DNA from: Pyrocephalus nanus
Taxonomy: Eukaryota; Chordata; Aves; Passeriformes; Tyrannidae
Assembly (NCBI GenBank): GCA_038380795.1
Contig: CM076268.1
Span: 26,855,501-26,919,500 of the forward strand
Reading direction: 5' to 3'
DNA: 64,000 nucleotides
A model generated the notes under the pieces. The model saw nothing but the letters and a program-made list of their open reading frames with translations. It was not told where the DNA came from and searched no databases. Below are positions 37,626 to 50,045 of the stretch, piece after piece; the stretch's first letter is position 1, and each line of letters begins with the position of its first letter. The translations under genes and the position numbers were made by a program.

Positions 37626-39697
37626 AACAGCAGTAATTTTGTGTCTTTTGCTGTCAGTGCAATAATCACTTTCCTTCCTTGAAAATGACAGTTTAAACAT
37701 ACCATCTCCCTTTTGAATTTCCTTTCATGTCCCTAAAGGTCCCAATTATTCTGTATGCTGAGAACAAAAGTAAAGTTAGAAATGCAGAAAGAAACAAGCT
37801 CTCTGCAGATATTTGCAACCTGTAGCTAATAGTTGTAAACTGTTGATGTGAATGCATGAGTATCTGTAATATAGAAGCACTTTGACTTATTCAAGTATGG
37901 TGAAATAATCTGTACTAAACTATTTTCAAGAGAAATACTTTTAACTCTATTCTTTTATCTTCCCATCTGAACATTATTTTATAATATTTATTGTTTTGGG
38001 TGTAATTTGAGTTGCAAAAACCTCTTAGCAATTACATGACCTGCTTCTCAATGCCACTATATCTGTAAGGATGTTCTATATGGTTGTCATCCTTCATTTC
38101 TATTCCAGCTGGAGCTAAGGAGAGAACACATATCAATGTAAAAAGTACCTCCATGAGGCTAGTTAGGGTAGCTGAGCATCAAAAATGTGGTAGTTTGCAC
38201 TATTTAAAAGTCTGAATGCTATCTGAATCCCCCTTTATAGAATTTATTTTAATGGCTAGGAAATCTGGTGAGGATTTGCTTTTATGTGAAATAAATTAAA
38301 ATTGATATTTCTATCAGGAAGAAAAAAAAAAAGTAACAAAAAAAAAGAAGTTGGAAAAGTCACCAGGTCTTTGTTCCCCCTTTTTCTTCCCCTCAGATTG
38401 CAAGGGTGTTCATGTGTGACTTGAGTGAATATTTGAGTGGTTCATGTTTTTTTTGCTGAAGACTCCTCCCTGTTCTGATGTCTTGGGAGATGTTGTTTAA
38501 TTGTTTTTTGGACATCCAGTATGACAGTGATGCTAGCTTGGAAGGACAGACAGGCAGGACAGTTCCTCTTTGCAGACTCCTTCATTGTAGTGTAATTTGT
38601 AAGCAGAGACAGCCTTTTTTGTACTACATTAGAAATGTCATTATGCATTTTAGATCTGCAGGAGAAAGAGCGAAAGAGAATCTACCTGGAAAGGCTCGGG
38701 GGTTTTGCTGAAAAAGAGAGATGCAGAAAAGGCAGAAAAGGATTGTCAGTAGGAAGAACATGCAATCAGTGGCTGAGCATACTGTGACTAAAATGTCCCT
38801 CTGTTATTCACTTGTGCCTCCCTTGGCTTTGCGCTGTTGTAGGGAGTGGTGCAGAGCTGGGCTGGAACATCCTTCAAGATGCCATGACTTTGATTAGGTG
38901 GTGAGGAGAGCTGTGTCTGAAAATAATGAGTGGAAATAGCACTTCAAAGACGAACTCACAGGACAGTAGTGCGTCACAACTCAGGAGGAGGTGGGGGTGT
39001 TGGTTTGGGATTTTGTCTGCATTATAAATGTAATAGTTGAGAGGTACTGGGAAGAGCTGAAGTGTGCTTATATCAGATTCTGGGAACTGAATTTTGAAGA
39101 ATTATGAGACGAGCCCCTCTGGTTCAGTCAGGAGGTCTTACACAATTTGTGAGTAGAGTAATGGTGAGATACTAATCAATGCCTAATGCTCTGGCTGTGG
39201 CTCCATCTAGCACTGTCCAAAAAGTAAGAGTGTCTAGACTGGGTCTCATAGAGGCCATGTAAAATAATATTGTAAATGTGACATTGATCAGTATCTTAAG
39301 GCTGTAAAACCCAACAAATTTAAAGTGCCTCAATGTTTATCATGTGTTAGCTTTTAGTCAGCTTCTTTCTCAGGTATATGTATCCTGACTATGCCTGAAT
39401 GTTATCAAAGCATTCCTCCTGCATGGGGGATAATCACTGGGTTTCATTTGATGTATTAAAAAATATATAAAATATTGCTAATAGATACAGAAATTTTGAA
39501 TAGTGCACCTGTTAGGAAAAAAATCTCCATGAAGGCACTGACCCACACATTCTTAGTCTGACAATTTTGTAATACCATCTGCTGGAAAAAGGCACTTCCG
39601 TATGCACCATTGAATTAAAAGTTCTTTAAAATAGAATCAATCTGAGGAAGTTTAGGACTATAATTAAACTCTATGCCCTTCCAATTATTCCTTTTAG

Positions 39698-39770
39698 GTT
39701 AATCAAGAAAGTGCTGGAAGTGTTATCAACAGACGAAGAGCACAGTAATGGGCTGCCCTTTACAGCTTAG
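39698..39770 (+). CDS. candidate alternative terminal exon of NRG3 (short tail)
   Basis: Inside the intron after the transmembrane exon, a good acceptor (CTTCCAATTATTCCTTTTAG at 39678-39697) is followed by a G that would complete the split Lys codon of the 37280-37382 exon. The frame then stays open for 23 codons to TAG at 39768-39770. The predicted tail begins LIKKVLEVL, continues with the acidic STDEEH and ends GLPFTA. The first part would form a basic-amphipathic helix right under the membrane. A weak donor (CACA|GTAATG at 39745) would make a 47-nt cassette that shifts the frame, so a terminal exon is the better reading. No AATAAA was seen in the next kilobase. Neuregulins are known to use alternative short C-terminal tails, but I do not recall this one, and it could be chance. 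Confidence 0.35.
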
Positions 39771-42462
39771 ACTTTTATAAATGACTAGTGACTTTATATC
39801 TTGCTGAAGTAACAACACTTCATTGCCAAATAACTCTAAAGTAGAACACAGAAGGCCCATTTGTTTTGAAAACAAAAATTATAAAATTAATTTATAATCA
39901 GTGAGTAACTGAATTATTAATAGTTTCTAGTTTTATAGCAGTGCATCCTATAGTTTGGAAAAATGAATATGCAAAAACCTAATATTATTGTTAGGTTATG
40001 TGAACATAAAAGGAAATTAATTATTAGATTGTTTTTCTCAGCAAGTTACTTTCAGGAATCTCAATTGTCATCTTGACGATTGCAGCAGTAAAGCTGAATA
40101 TTCCAGTTCACTTGCACGTCTTTATATACATAGAAACAACTCTCAAGCCAGATTTTCTAAATTAATCCAAATTAGAATTCCCAAAATTTTGTTATTTTCC
40201 TGGTTAAATTCTAATATTTTTATATGTATTGGAGACATTCTCAAAGTCTGATGCTGTGATTATGTTTCACTATCATTGTTTATACCTTATATGAAGTCTC
40301 CAGTCAAAACCCCCTGGATGTTCCATAACCATTCTGAAGACCAGCATGCATGTGGCTGGCTTTCCAGTAGGATGTATGAATAGATAGGCTTATTTCCTCA
40401 GTTGTATGTAATTTAGCAGTTCAGAAAATAGTTACTCATACAAATTCTAAAGTTGCTTTTATGGATCTCCCCTGGAATTTTGTTAGAAGCTGAAGAGCTC
40501 ATTTTGATATTTTACAAAGTAAATTATTCCATTTCATTGGTTTCAAAAATTAGTAGACATTAGAAACATTTTTAAAAGAGATGTTTCAGAATCAACTGAC
40601 TAATGTAATTTGACATTCTAATCCTTCAGATTATGTATCTATTTCGATTATGCCAGTATTAACTTCAGAAGTTTTGGATAAGTAAGAATTTTGAAAGTTT
40701 TAAGAAGTTTTTTTGCTTGAGAAATTGTATCCTCACCCACTGCTGTTAGTAAATATTACTAATTATGAGTTCCTAGCTATGCTCAAATTATGTCACTCAT
40801 ATTTGTACCATGTTTACAATGGCAATAGGATGTAAACAGAAAGCCTAAGAGATATGTATAGAGTCCAAGAATTATTATAGTTTCTGACCTGTATTTAGAA
40901 AATATGCTATAAAAAATACTTACTTCTGAGCAGGTACTTACAGTTTGATGAATGGAAGCATTTGCTTACAATATGACACTCTGAATCAAAACTAAGGAAT
41001 TCAAAGGCAGAGGAAATTTCATGTATTTATTTTAATATATAAAAAACTGTATTATTAAAATTGAGTGTCTGAACTGGGATACTTTTCATCTCTTGCTTTC
41101 ATATTGAGGGAACTTGTCCTTTCTCACAGGCTCCCCCATTGACCACATAAGTAAGTCATTTTCCTCTAGTTCCTTATGCTTTCCTGCAGTAGACACAGGT
41201 TCCACTGTGAAGAAGTTAAAATTACTTTTTTTAATCATTCATTGTCACATTCATTGGCCTGACTCACGTAAGATGCTATCAGACTTGACCATGTCACAAA
41301 GCTTTAGGCAGCCAAATCACCAGAATTTTTTCAAAATGTTGCTAAAGCTTTTTTGCTAAAATTTTAATTTCAGTATAGAAAGGCTGTATTTTTTTATTTC
41401 TTATTCCCTGAAATCACATCCTTCTGAAATTTGGCTCTGCACCCATTGCTATTCAAAAGCTGCTGGTGGCATAAAAAAATGATGATGCTGCTGGCAAGTC
41501 CTTGACCTTGCTGGGTGGTTTTCAGGGCTGTTGTAGGTTCACTTCTGGAAATGCATTGTCTGGAGAGAAAAAAGGAAGAAGGAAAGGAAGGAAAGAATTA
41601 AAGTGATGTTGTGAAGTTATTTCTCCTGATCATTTAAAACTGATAGTCCAAGACAATGTAGCTTATCAAAAGCATATAAAAAGACCTTAAATATGTTTTT
41701 CTAACAGTTTTTGCCCAGCTGAGATATCTGTTTGCAAAAGGTAAAAGTAATATTTAAAGTTTGCTGTCTCATATCCTCTATCATATACAGAACTTAATAA
41801 CTCAGTTTGTCAATAGTGTGTGGCAGAAACAGAAAGTCTTTATTAAAAGTGTAGTTATCTCCTGAATAGCATAAGTGATTCATCCAGTGGTATTCCTAGC
41901 TCTGACATTGTGGATCATAGTATAATATGTCAATAACACAGCCTCAGATGCCATAATGATCATTTTTTTCAAGGTTTAAGCATGTAAGCAAAAGCTGTTC
42001 TATATGAGATGGGTTATAGGTCAAGCCTAATCAGCTAGCAGAAATCTTTGATTCTTCATCAATTTTCATAGCCAACAGGGGCTAAGGCCTGTTTTATTTG
42101 CCAAAATCTTTTTTTCCAAAACAGAGCAAAATGCTTTTTTATTATTCAGACCTATTGCAAGCTATTGTTAAACATGTGATGGATGATCTTACAAAATTCT
42201 GCACTAAAACAACTAGCATGCTATTATGGTAATCTGAGAATAGAAGATATTTTAAAACAGAAGAGCTCTTTTTTCCCCCTCTCATAAGCCTTGCCAAAAA
42301 ACAACCACTGCATTGAAATATAAGACATTAGTGAATTAGCTCAGCTGGCTCATCTAATACAGTGAAGTTTGGAACAAAGGGAACTGTGGCTATAAAACTA
42401 TCGTGGCTATAGTAGAAGATCAAGTTAGCACTTTCTTACATGAATTTTATTTCTCTCTGCAG

Positions 42463-42589
42463 GAAGCAAACAAAGCAAATTCATGAACAGCTGAAAGAAA
42501 CACAGAATTGGAAAACCTACAGCCTAAATGCTTCCAGCATGATGGCAAAGTCGGAGTGTATGGCACAAAGCCAAGTCCAGCTGCAAAAT
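42463..42589 (+). CDS. NRG3: NRG3 exon: juxtamembrane cytoplasmic tail
   Basis: First wholly cytoplasmic exon of NRG3. The acceptor is a pyrimidine tract ending TCTCTGCAG at 42462. The first G completes the Lys codon left open by the transmembrane exon, and 42 codons follow up to the donor AAT|GTAAGT. It reads KQTKQIHEQLK, then a Ser-, Lys- and Thr-rich stretch containing YSLNASSMMAKSE, and ends in QVQLQN. The basic KQTKQ run directly after the membrane helix fits the positive-inside rule and corresponds to KKQAKQIQEQLK in mammalian NRG3 as I remember it. The middle of the exon looks less conserved than its two ends. The exon leaves in phase 0. No catalytic domain is expected; the NRG tail acts in trafficking and signalling. 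Confidence 0.94.
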
Positions 42590-45500
42590 GTAAGTAATGC
42601 TGCCAGCTACAGCACTTAATAGCCTGGCTGAGTTCCTGCTGCTGATGGCAGCACATCCTCATGCTGCTATTAGCATCTGAGCAATGGGAACAAGAATTCT
42701 CACCTCTTTCATAAAATGTTTTCTATCAGGCCTGTTAATGGAAAGCGAGGATTTTTTTCTAAAGTTGTTTCAATGTATCCTGGTACATTTTGTTCATGTA
42801 GTAGACTTTGCTGAGCTTTCCACTGCATCTAGCAATGGAAATTACTGTTGCAGTTTCCATCAGTACCGTAGCTCATATATGGTATTTACAGGTGAAGTGC
42901 AGTCCTTGATCTTAAGTGATGTCAGATCTTCCAATAATTATGAACCTGCACGAAAAAATATAGAGATCAGAGTAAATTCAGAATCTAGAACTAAATTTAC
43001 ACATGTAAACTAGTGCTCAAAGGAAGACCAAGCAGATGGTCTCATTTTTCTGGATCTTTAGTTAAAGGGACTTTAGATTACAGAAAGAAATTATTTTGTT
43101 CAAACTAAATCTGAAATTTATTTATTCATTTTCTGTACGTAGCTATATGTAAGTTAATACAGTCTCACAATCATGAAATGCATAAAGCATATTTGAAATA
43201 AGGAACTTGAAGATAACTGATTTATTTTAGCCCTGGATGCAAGGTATTTTCCAGTAAATGTCATCCTCTTCTCCCTTGGTCACACACTAAATTATTACTG
43301 TCTTACTTTGAACGAAGTCTTTGGAAGAACTGAGAAGGATCCTGGTAGCAATATAATAGGAAAATATAAAAGATGTGTTAAAGCCTTCCTAAATTATAAA
43401 CTCCTTTAGAAAAAAAAGTATCTTAGCATTGCTCAAAGGAATGACTACTTTATTTGCCAGATTCCATGAAAATAGTGTGAGTTTAGCAAAAGTGAGCTCT
43501 CATGCCCATGTAGCCAGTGCTACCTCAGCTCCTAGTTTACATCCAGTTAAGTAAGAGATTAAGTATGAGCCCTTTTAATCAATTTAGTGTAAGTAGAGCC
43601 TTCCTGCTGTGACAGAGAAGTTGTCAGAGCATTGCTTGTGTTCTCTTAAAGTTCTGTTTTGTAGGAACACCATTGTAGTGCTCCTGTATATACTCATGAT
43701 ATGCTTTGAGATGAAGGAAAAATATGAAATATGCTATTTCAAGAAGGAAGATGGCTTCACTCAATTGACATAATCACAGTTTAGGGAATCTTGCAGTTTT
43801 TTGTTTCACTTTCAGTTCATTCAGTCATATATTATTTCTAGCCCCTAAAGAAAAAAAGAAAAAGAAAAAGAAAAAAAAAAAAAAGAAAAAAAAAAAGCTG
43901 TTGGGAGTGTTGTTGGGTTGTAATGATGACAACAGTAGGTAAAGTTCATGATCCTTTTGTTCCATCATATAAAGTAAGCCTTGGATAAGACTAAGAAAAC
44001 GTTCTTTGCCTTTTTCTCACTGTAATTCAGTGCAATATTTTGTCAACCCATCATTTCCATGAACTGTTTGATGTCTTCTGGGCAGCTAACAAACACATCA
44101 ACAACCTTTATTTCAGTCATTTTCTTTTGCCATAGCAATAGCCATAATGACTGAAGTAGCACTTTGTGGATTCTGGACATTAGGGATTGAAAGCCACCAT
44201 TATATTTATTATTTTAATCCAAATTTGCTTTTCAGTTCTTAGTGCTGTTCAGACTGTCATTGTCAGTGCTAGTAATTAACACACCATTTTCTTGTTCTTG
44301 TGGCTGCTTGCAGGCAGCTGTTTCCTCCTTGCCATTAATGCATTCTCCCTTTGGGAACAAAGATACTAAGGAAGAAAAACAGAATGACCTTGTGCAGGAT
44401 ATAGCATAACAGTGCAGGGTAATAATGGTTTCTATTGTTAGGAAGATTTTAGTGCAGGAATTCATGCAGGCAGCTCATGAAATATTTACAAAACCTGGCA
44501 GCTTGGAGGAGAAAAAAAGGGCGGGGGTATGGTGAGGCAGCAGAACAGGAACCTAGAAAAGGTATTTCACAGGAATGGCTGAGTGACTCCCCCTCGGAGA
44601 CCAGAGATTTGCTCTGGGTGTATCTGCTGGGTGGGAAGAAGACCGGACAGCAGTGTGGGGCACAGAGCTCTCCCGTGGCTCTGCCGCTTCCTTCTGCTGG
44701 TTGCAGCCTGGATGTGACCTCTCTGCCATTCCCATCTGCAGGTGCCACCACGTGGGTCTGGGAGAAAGCTTAGTTCTCTTTGTTTCCAGGAGCTAATAAA
44801 TAAACTTCAATAAATTAAGGCAGTTATTTTCTGGAGATTACTCCTCCAGTCTGGCATTTTGGTTTATATAATCCTGAAAGCTGTTTCTTTTCCCACACCA
44901 CGTGCTCCTCTTAGAAGCAAGACAGTTTTCCCATTTATATCACCTTTGTGTATTTCCCTAGAAAATTCTCCTGCATTTTTCTCTTGTCTGTTTTGAATAG
45001 ACCTGGTGATGCTTTCAGTTTTTTCACACAGCTCTTTCTTTTATAGAGACTACTTTAGTGTAGACCTGAGAATAGTTGCATAAGGATCCTTATTCTTGAT
45101 GACTATTCTGAAGGAGCCATCACCTTTTGACTCAGAGGTTGCTATATTTAGTAAAGGATCCATCTATCTTTCCAAATGTTGTGTTGTTCTAGAAAGAGGT
45201 TTAACTTATTTCCCAAGGCCCAGGGTATAGCAGAGAGTGTTTTAAGTGGTTTGTGGCTGTGAAGAACTTGACCAATCTCTTCTTCCCACACTCACGTGCG
45301 TTGTATCTCCTCCACTTCTTCCCTCTGCTCATTTGTGATCCTGAGAAGTGAAATAAAGGGTCAGATTTTGTAAGGACAGCAGTGTTCTATCTGAACTCCT
45401 GCTGCTCGTTGCTGATAATTCTGCTCAGCTGTAACTGGTCTGTTTCTCTCCATAGCGATTTCATGACTTTGGTAGACATACAAATCAGATGAAAAATACT

Positions 45501-48500
45501 GTGTACTATAATCAGGATTCATAATTAACTGTTGGAACACAGTTCCTAGGATTTCCTGAATCTGCCTCAAGTCCACCACTTTTACCAAATATTCTGGGAG
45601 CAACACACTTAATTTCTTGATAGGTTGTTCTTGCTAGGTTTTCTAGCCTCTTGGATTTAGAGACTAATGCACTGGTAATCTCACTGTAATTCTTCAGCCA
45701 GGAAGAGATAGATGTGCCAGTTTTTAATTCGGGATCTTTGAGGTACACAGGGGATTCAGATTTATTCCACCTAATGCATGAAACCTAGGTCTTCCAAGTA
45801 CTACGTACCCCTTCCCAAAGAGATTATACTCTGTTCAAGAGAGATTTAAAGACTCTGCTCCAGAGGGCTGCAGCAAACAGTTTGATCTCCTCGTAAGGAA
45901 AAGGAAGGAAATTGTCATTCTCAGCTGCCCTCCCCCCCCTTAGAAAGACAAGAGCTCGGTGCACCCTCACACCCCGTGAAGGGGCAGGAGGAGGTGGGGT
46001 GGCTCCTGATTACAACCTCCTTTTTCCACCTTGAATAGAGGGTTTCTTTAAATTCTCACAACTTGACAAATATGTCATGGGCAGCGGGGGAAAGCAGCTG
46101 AAACCATACCATTCTTTTAGTGTTTCTGAGAATTGTCATGGCTGTTTAAAAGTGGCCTTTTTCACCTTTGTGGTTTTTAATACCTTCTCCCATGGTACCC
46201 AGTGTATCTGTTAATTCCCCATCACTTTCCTTCTGAGATGGCTAATCTGCTTTTCATGCTCTTCTATGTGGTTTCACTTTTCACTTCACTTGTTTCTAAT
46301 AGCATGCAGGTTTTCAGTATTCTTGTAATGAGAGGCAAAAAAATGCTCTTTATATGTCTTGTTGCTTTTTGTTGATAGTAGTAGGAAATATATTATTTTT
46401 GTTCACTGTGATAAACTTGCAACTATTATATTGCATCATTCTGTTGCAATTCTGTTGAGCATCAGATACACTTAAATCATTTAAAGGATTACTCTGCTGT
46501 TTTACCTAAATTATCATTTGATTTATCAGTTGAGATTAAGAGCAAATTTCCCATTTCTATATCTCATGACTACTGAGGAAACACTGCCAGAATAGACAAA
46601 CCTGAGTTTATTGTCCTCTGTCTAGGGACAGTGCTGGCAACAGAACATACAGAGCATATGGGAACAGCTGTAAGGATGTTAAAGGTACCACCTGATGGGC
46701 TATTGTGCAAGGCCAGCCCATCCAGGAAAATCAATGGCTCTTTTTCTCCTTGAGGTGACCTCTCTGAATGTAATTTAAAACTGACCCCTCTGCCTTATCA
46801 GTTGTTTTTGAAATGGGATCCTCACATCACCTCTCTTGCAATGCCACATGACTTTCTGGACCTTTTATTATTACTATTTTGGGAAAATCATTGAGAGGGA
46901 AGAGCTAAGTAAAGCCAGGGTGTTTTGGTTTGCATAACACTAGGACAACAGTGTCAAGCTATTTTGTAGCATTTGAGTGGCATTTGTTATCCAAGAATCC
47001 TACATTTTAGAGGAAGGAGTACATGGCATGGAGCAGAGGAATTATGTGCTCACAGTAATACAGTAGGTCAGTGGCAGAGGATTCTTTCCTGGCTCAGGCT
47101 GCCTTCATGGATTCACTTAGCATTAAGAAGCAGGGGGTAGAAATTTATTGTGGAAATATTCAGTAATTGTACATAATAGATTAATTTCTCCATGAAACCA
47201 TGAAAAATTGAAAATTTGCAAAATTGTTTTTTTAAAAGCTATCATTATTCTTTAATTTATTTAGCTATATGCACAGTGTTTTTCAGTAATTGCTCGAACA
47301 AGCACAGATAATTAACCAAGAAGACAATAAAACCATTAAAAAACCCAAATAATAAAGATAAGCTTTCAGTGATGCTGGAAACAGCCCTTTGAAAGTGTTT
47401 CACAGCTTATTCTCCATCACGGCTGAGTATTCAGCAGCTCACAACAGCCAGAGGTCTCCACACAGCTCAGCCCAGGTGAGAATTGAGCTGTGGAAGCAGC
47501 AGGATGAGCTCTGCTGGGATATGTCTGGGAAATAATCCTATCCTATACTTTTGGGAGCACTGACTGATATTGTTGTAAACTCTTCAAAAAAGTATGAAGG
47601 TATTTTTCTCCAGAGATGATCTTAGAGAAGGGATGTGGCACTTAAAATTAAGCTTAAGGGCGATAAACCCAACTGTGTTTAAACCTGTTAAAATGTACAA
47701 ATAATGTGATACATCCAAATATGTTCAGTTATGTTGTTCAGATTCTCTGTATATTCACAGTCTCAAACTGTGATTCGTATTTTGATTGTAATGAATGTTA
47801 TGGCTGTTACAGTAACTGTGTAATAACTGGTGTATCTGAAAATGGCATAAATGTTTGGTTAGGCACAAAAAATACCTTGAAAAAAATGTGCCTGAGTGGT
47901 TCTTGGTGTTGGACTTTCAGTACAATTTGCTAATCAGCATCAAAGCAGCTTCTGGGGTCCTGATTTTCCTCAGTTGTGATGAGGAAAGACTGTGTACCAC
48001 TGCTCCAGCCCAGATCCACCTTAAACGTGGATGTACTAAAAGGCACAGCTTATCTCTAATTACTCTTCATGATTCACTTCATACTCATGGTCTTATAAAG
48101 CATTCAGACCTTCAATTTTTTTCATGAACAAACTGAAAAAAGGACAGAAGTAGCTTCTTGGTACTAGCAACTCATTCTTAACATAGCTCAAATTGATTTA
48201 TTCAGGTCACACATCAAAGCCAGTTTCATTTCTGCAGCTGGCAGGATAACTATTAAAGTTTAAAGCCTTCACAGACATGAGTACCTTAAAAATCATACTT
48301 CTGTCTGAATATTTTATCTACAACATTTACAAGTGACAACTAAGATCATGGTAACTGAAAGAAATGGAGGTGTAATATGTTTCTTCTTATTACTTCAGTT
48401 GTGTTTGCTTTATGTGTGCGACAACATTTTGCATATTGCCACTCCTATACCTTTGCCTTCATGTAAGCAGTGATTTTGGCCCTATTTATGTGGGTATTTC

Positions 48501-49917
48501 AACAGAAAGAGGGGAAAAGACCATTGGAGATAAGTTTGAAGATCTGTTACTTTATCTATAGAAATAATTCATAAAAGGTCTGAGTAGATGGACTAAAAAT
48601 ACACATAACCCATTTTTTAAAGAGAATAATTTTGTATGACTTTTTTATCTTGCTTACGTCTACAAAATTGTAGATAATAAGTGGGAATCAGATAATTCTT
48701 TATTTTTAAGGAGCTAGTTGCCTTTAGTTAGACAAAAACAATAATTATGAAGAACTGTATTTTGAAAGATTCTTACTACCTTCTTCATGAATTTTTAGGC
48801 TATTGTATCATTATATGGCATTTTTTACCACTGCAATTTTTTCTAATATTTTGGCTATTTTAGTTTGTGTTGTTTTTATAAAATATGTAATCATGTAATA
48901 GGTTCCACAATACCAATTTGTTGTAAAGATAACATGGATATATAGGTATATAGTACTGAAAATACAATCTCAGTACAGAAAGGACAGCAGACCAATCAGT
49001 TTTAGTGCAGGTCCTTGTAATGCAATGTAAAAAATCTGCAAAGTGATGTATTTCTAATACCTAAATGGAAATGTGGGTTAACCTCTCATATCTCTGAGAT
49101 ATTGCCCAGTAACCACTAACAACATGAATTCTTACAAGCTCAAGTGCAGCTTTTTCTATGCTTTTATTGTCTGTCTCCATTAAGGATCAGAGATTCTCCT
49201 TTTTTTTTTTTTTTTTTTCTGAAATTCCAGTTAAATCACAAAGCAAGAAGAAAAAAGTCTGTTCTTGTTCATATCTGGTGTCTACTTTGCAGACCTTTGT
49301 GTCTCAAAGTATGTGCCCAGAGACTGCCCTATGCCCACATCTGTCACAAGAAGAATTATGTTTACACTGTTCTTACTAGCACAGATACTCCCAGGTCAAA
49401 AGTTTCAGACCTGTTCAGAAGAGATATATGGCTCTGCAGATAGGATTCAAATATTTTTCTTACTTATCTGATGACACAAATGCTGTTTGAGTTTGGTTTT
49501 CATAGTTGTACATGCTGATGAGTGCAGTGTTTGACTCAAATCACCAAAGGACCCAAGAAGTTGCTGATTGTCCTCCGAGATGTGTTTTGTGATCTCAGTC
49601 TGCATGGAGAAGCACAGAAACAGGCATTTATTCAAAGGGATCAGTGTTCCCTATCATTATGGGCAGATCAGTCCGTAATTTTGCTGCTAATGCAGATATC
49701 AGCGTTTTGATGTGGAGAACGTAATGGGGATAATGAGTACTGGCGCTTTCTGCTGTGTAAACAGTACTGAATGAATGTATTACTTTCAATCCCTAATTTA
49801 GATTTGAAATTGCATTAGAGCATTTCTTACCCCATTCTAATATGAATTCAGAGTGAATAGCATCAACAGTGAACTTTGTCTTTTGAGTATTAATTAATTT
49901 TATTCTCTCTGCTACAG
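42590..49917 (+). other. NRG3: NRG3 intron, second cytoplasmic
   Basis: Intron of 7.3 kb with GTAAGT at the start and CAG at the end. It contains a pure A/G tract at 43847-43897, a GC-richer block at 44450-44790 that ends in three overlapping or close AATAAA signals (44795-44814), and a run of 19 T at 49200-49218. No repeat family was recognised and no conserved coding exon was seen. Confidence 0.85.
43847..43897 (+). repeat. poly-purine (A-rich with G) tract
   Basis: Fifty-one bases made only of A and G (AAAG/AAAAAG units that run into long A runs) inside an NRG3 intron. Such tracts are length-variable; no function is implied. Confidence 0.95.
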
Positions 49918-50045
49918 TATTCAAAACCAGATAGGCATCCGGGACCTATTCTGCACAAAGTTATGGAGTCTAGTTTTTCAGGCCCTCAGTCTTTCCCAGA
50001 GGCCTTGTCTCCTGACAGAGGAACCCAGCCCATCAAGCAACACAG
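49918..50045 (+). CDS. NRG3: NRG3 exon: Ser/Pro-rich cytoplasmic tail, first part
   Basis: Third exon seen here, 128 nt. The acceptor is TCTCTCTGCTACAG at 49917 and the donor is AG|GTGAGC at 50046. It enters in phase 0 and leaves with two bases (AG) of an Arg codon. The product runs from YSKPDRHPG through VMESSFSGPQSFPEALSPD to QPIKQH. The shared landmarks YSK, MESSF, GPQSFPE and SPDRG match what I recall of the NRG3 tail, while the PDRHPGPIL segment differs from mammals. The sequence is low-complexity, hydrophilic and probably disordered, with several SP-type phosphorylation contexts (inference). It is separated from its neighbours by introns of 7.3 and 7.7 kb. Confidence 0.94.

Larger units (their letters stand above)
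37383..42462 (+). other. NRG3: NRG3 intron after transmembrane exon
   Basis: Intron of 5.1 kb with GT at its start and AG at its end. Just inside it, 37384-37530 is unusually CpG-rich, then comes a run of 22 T at 37604-37625. The rest is ordinary AT-rich sequence with A-rich tracts near 38321-38345. The only exon-like structure I noticed is the candidate short-tail exon at 39698-39770. Confidence 0.85.

Noticed and set aside
37197..37682. 161-codon open frame spanning the NRG3 transmembrane exon
   Set aside because: It uses a different frame from the NRG3 reading, crosses the splice sites and has no recognisable product; its length comes from locally high GC.
44455..44475. GAATTCATG motif as a possible missing NRG3 stalk exon (Glu-Phe-Met before the membrane helix)
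   Set aside because: It is downstream of the transmembrane exon, lacks the expected upstream residues and donor site, and the exon must lie upstream.
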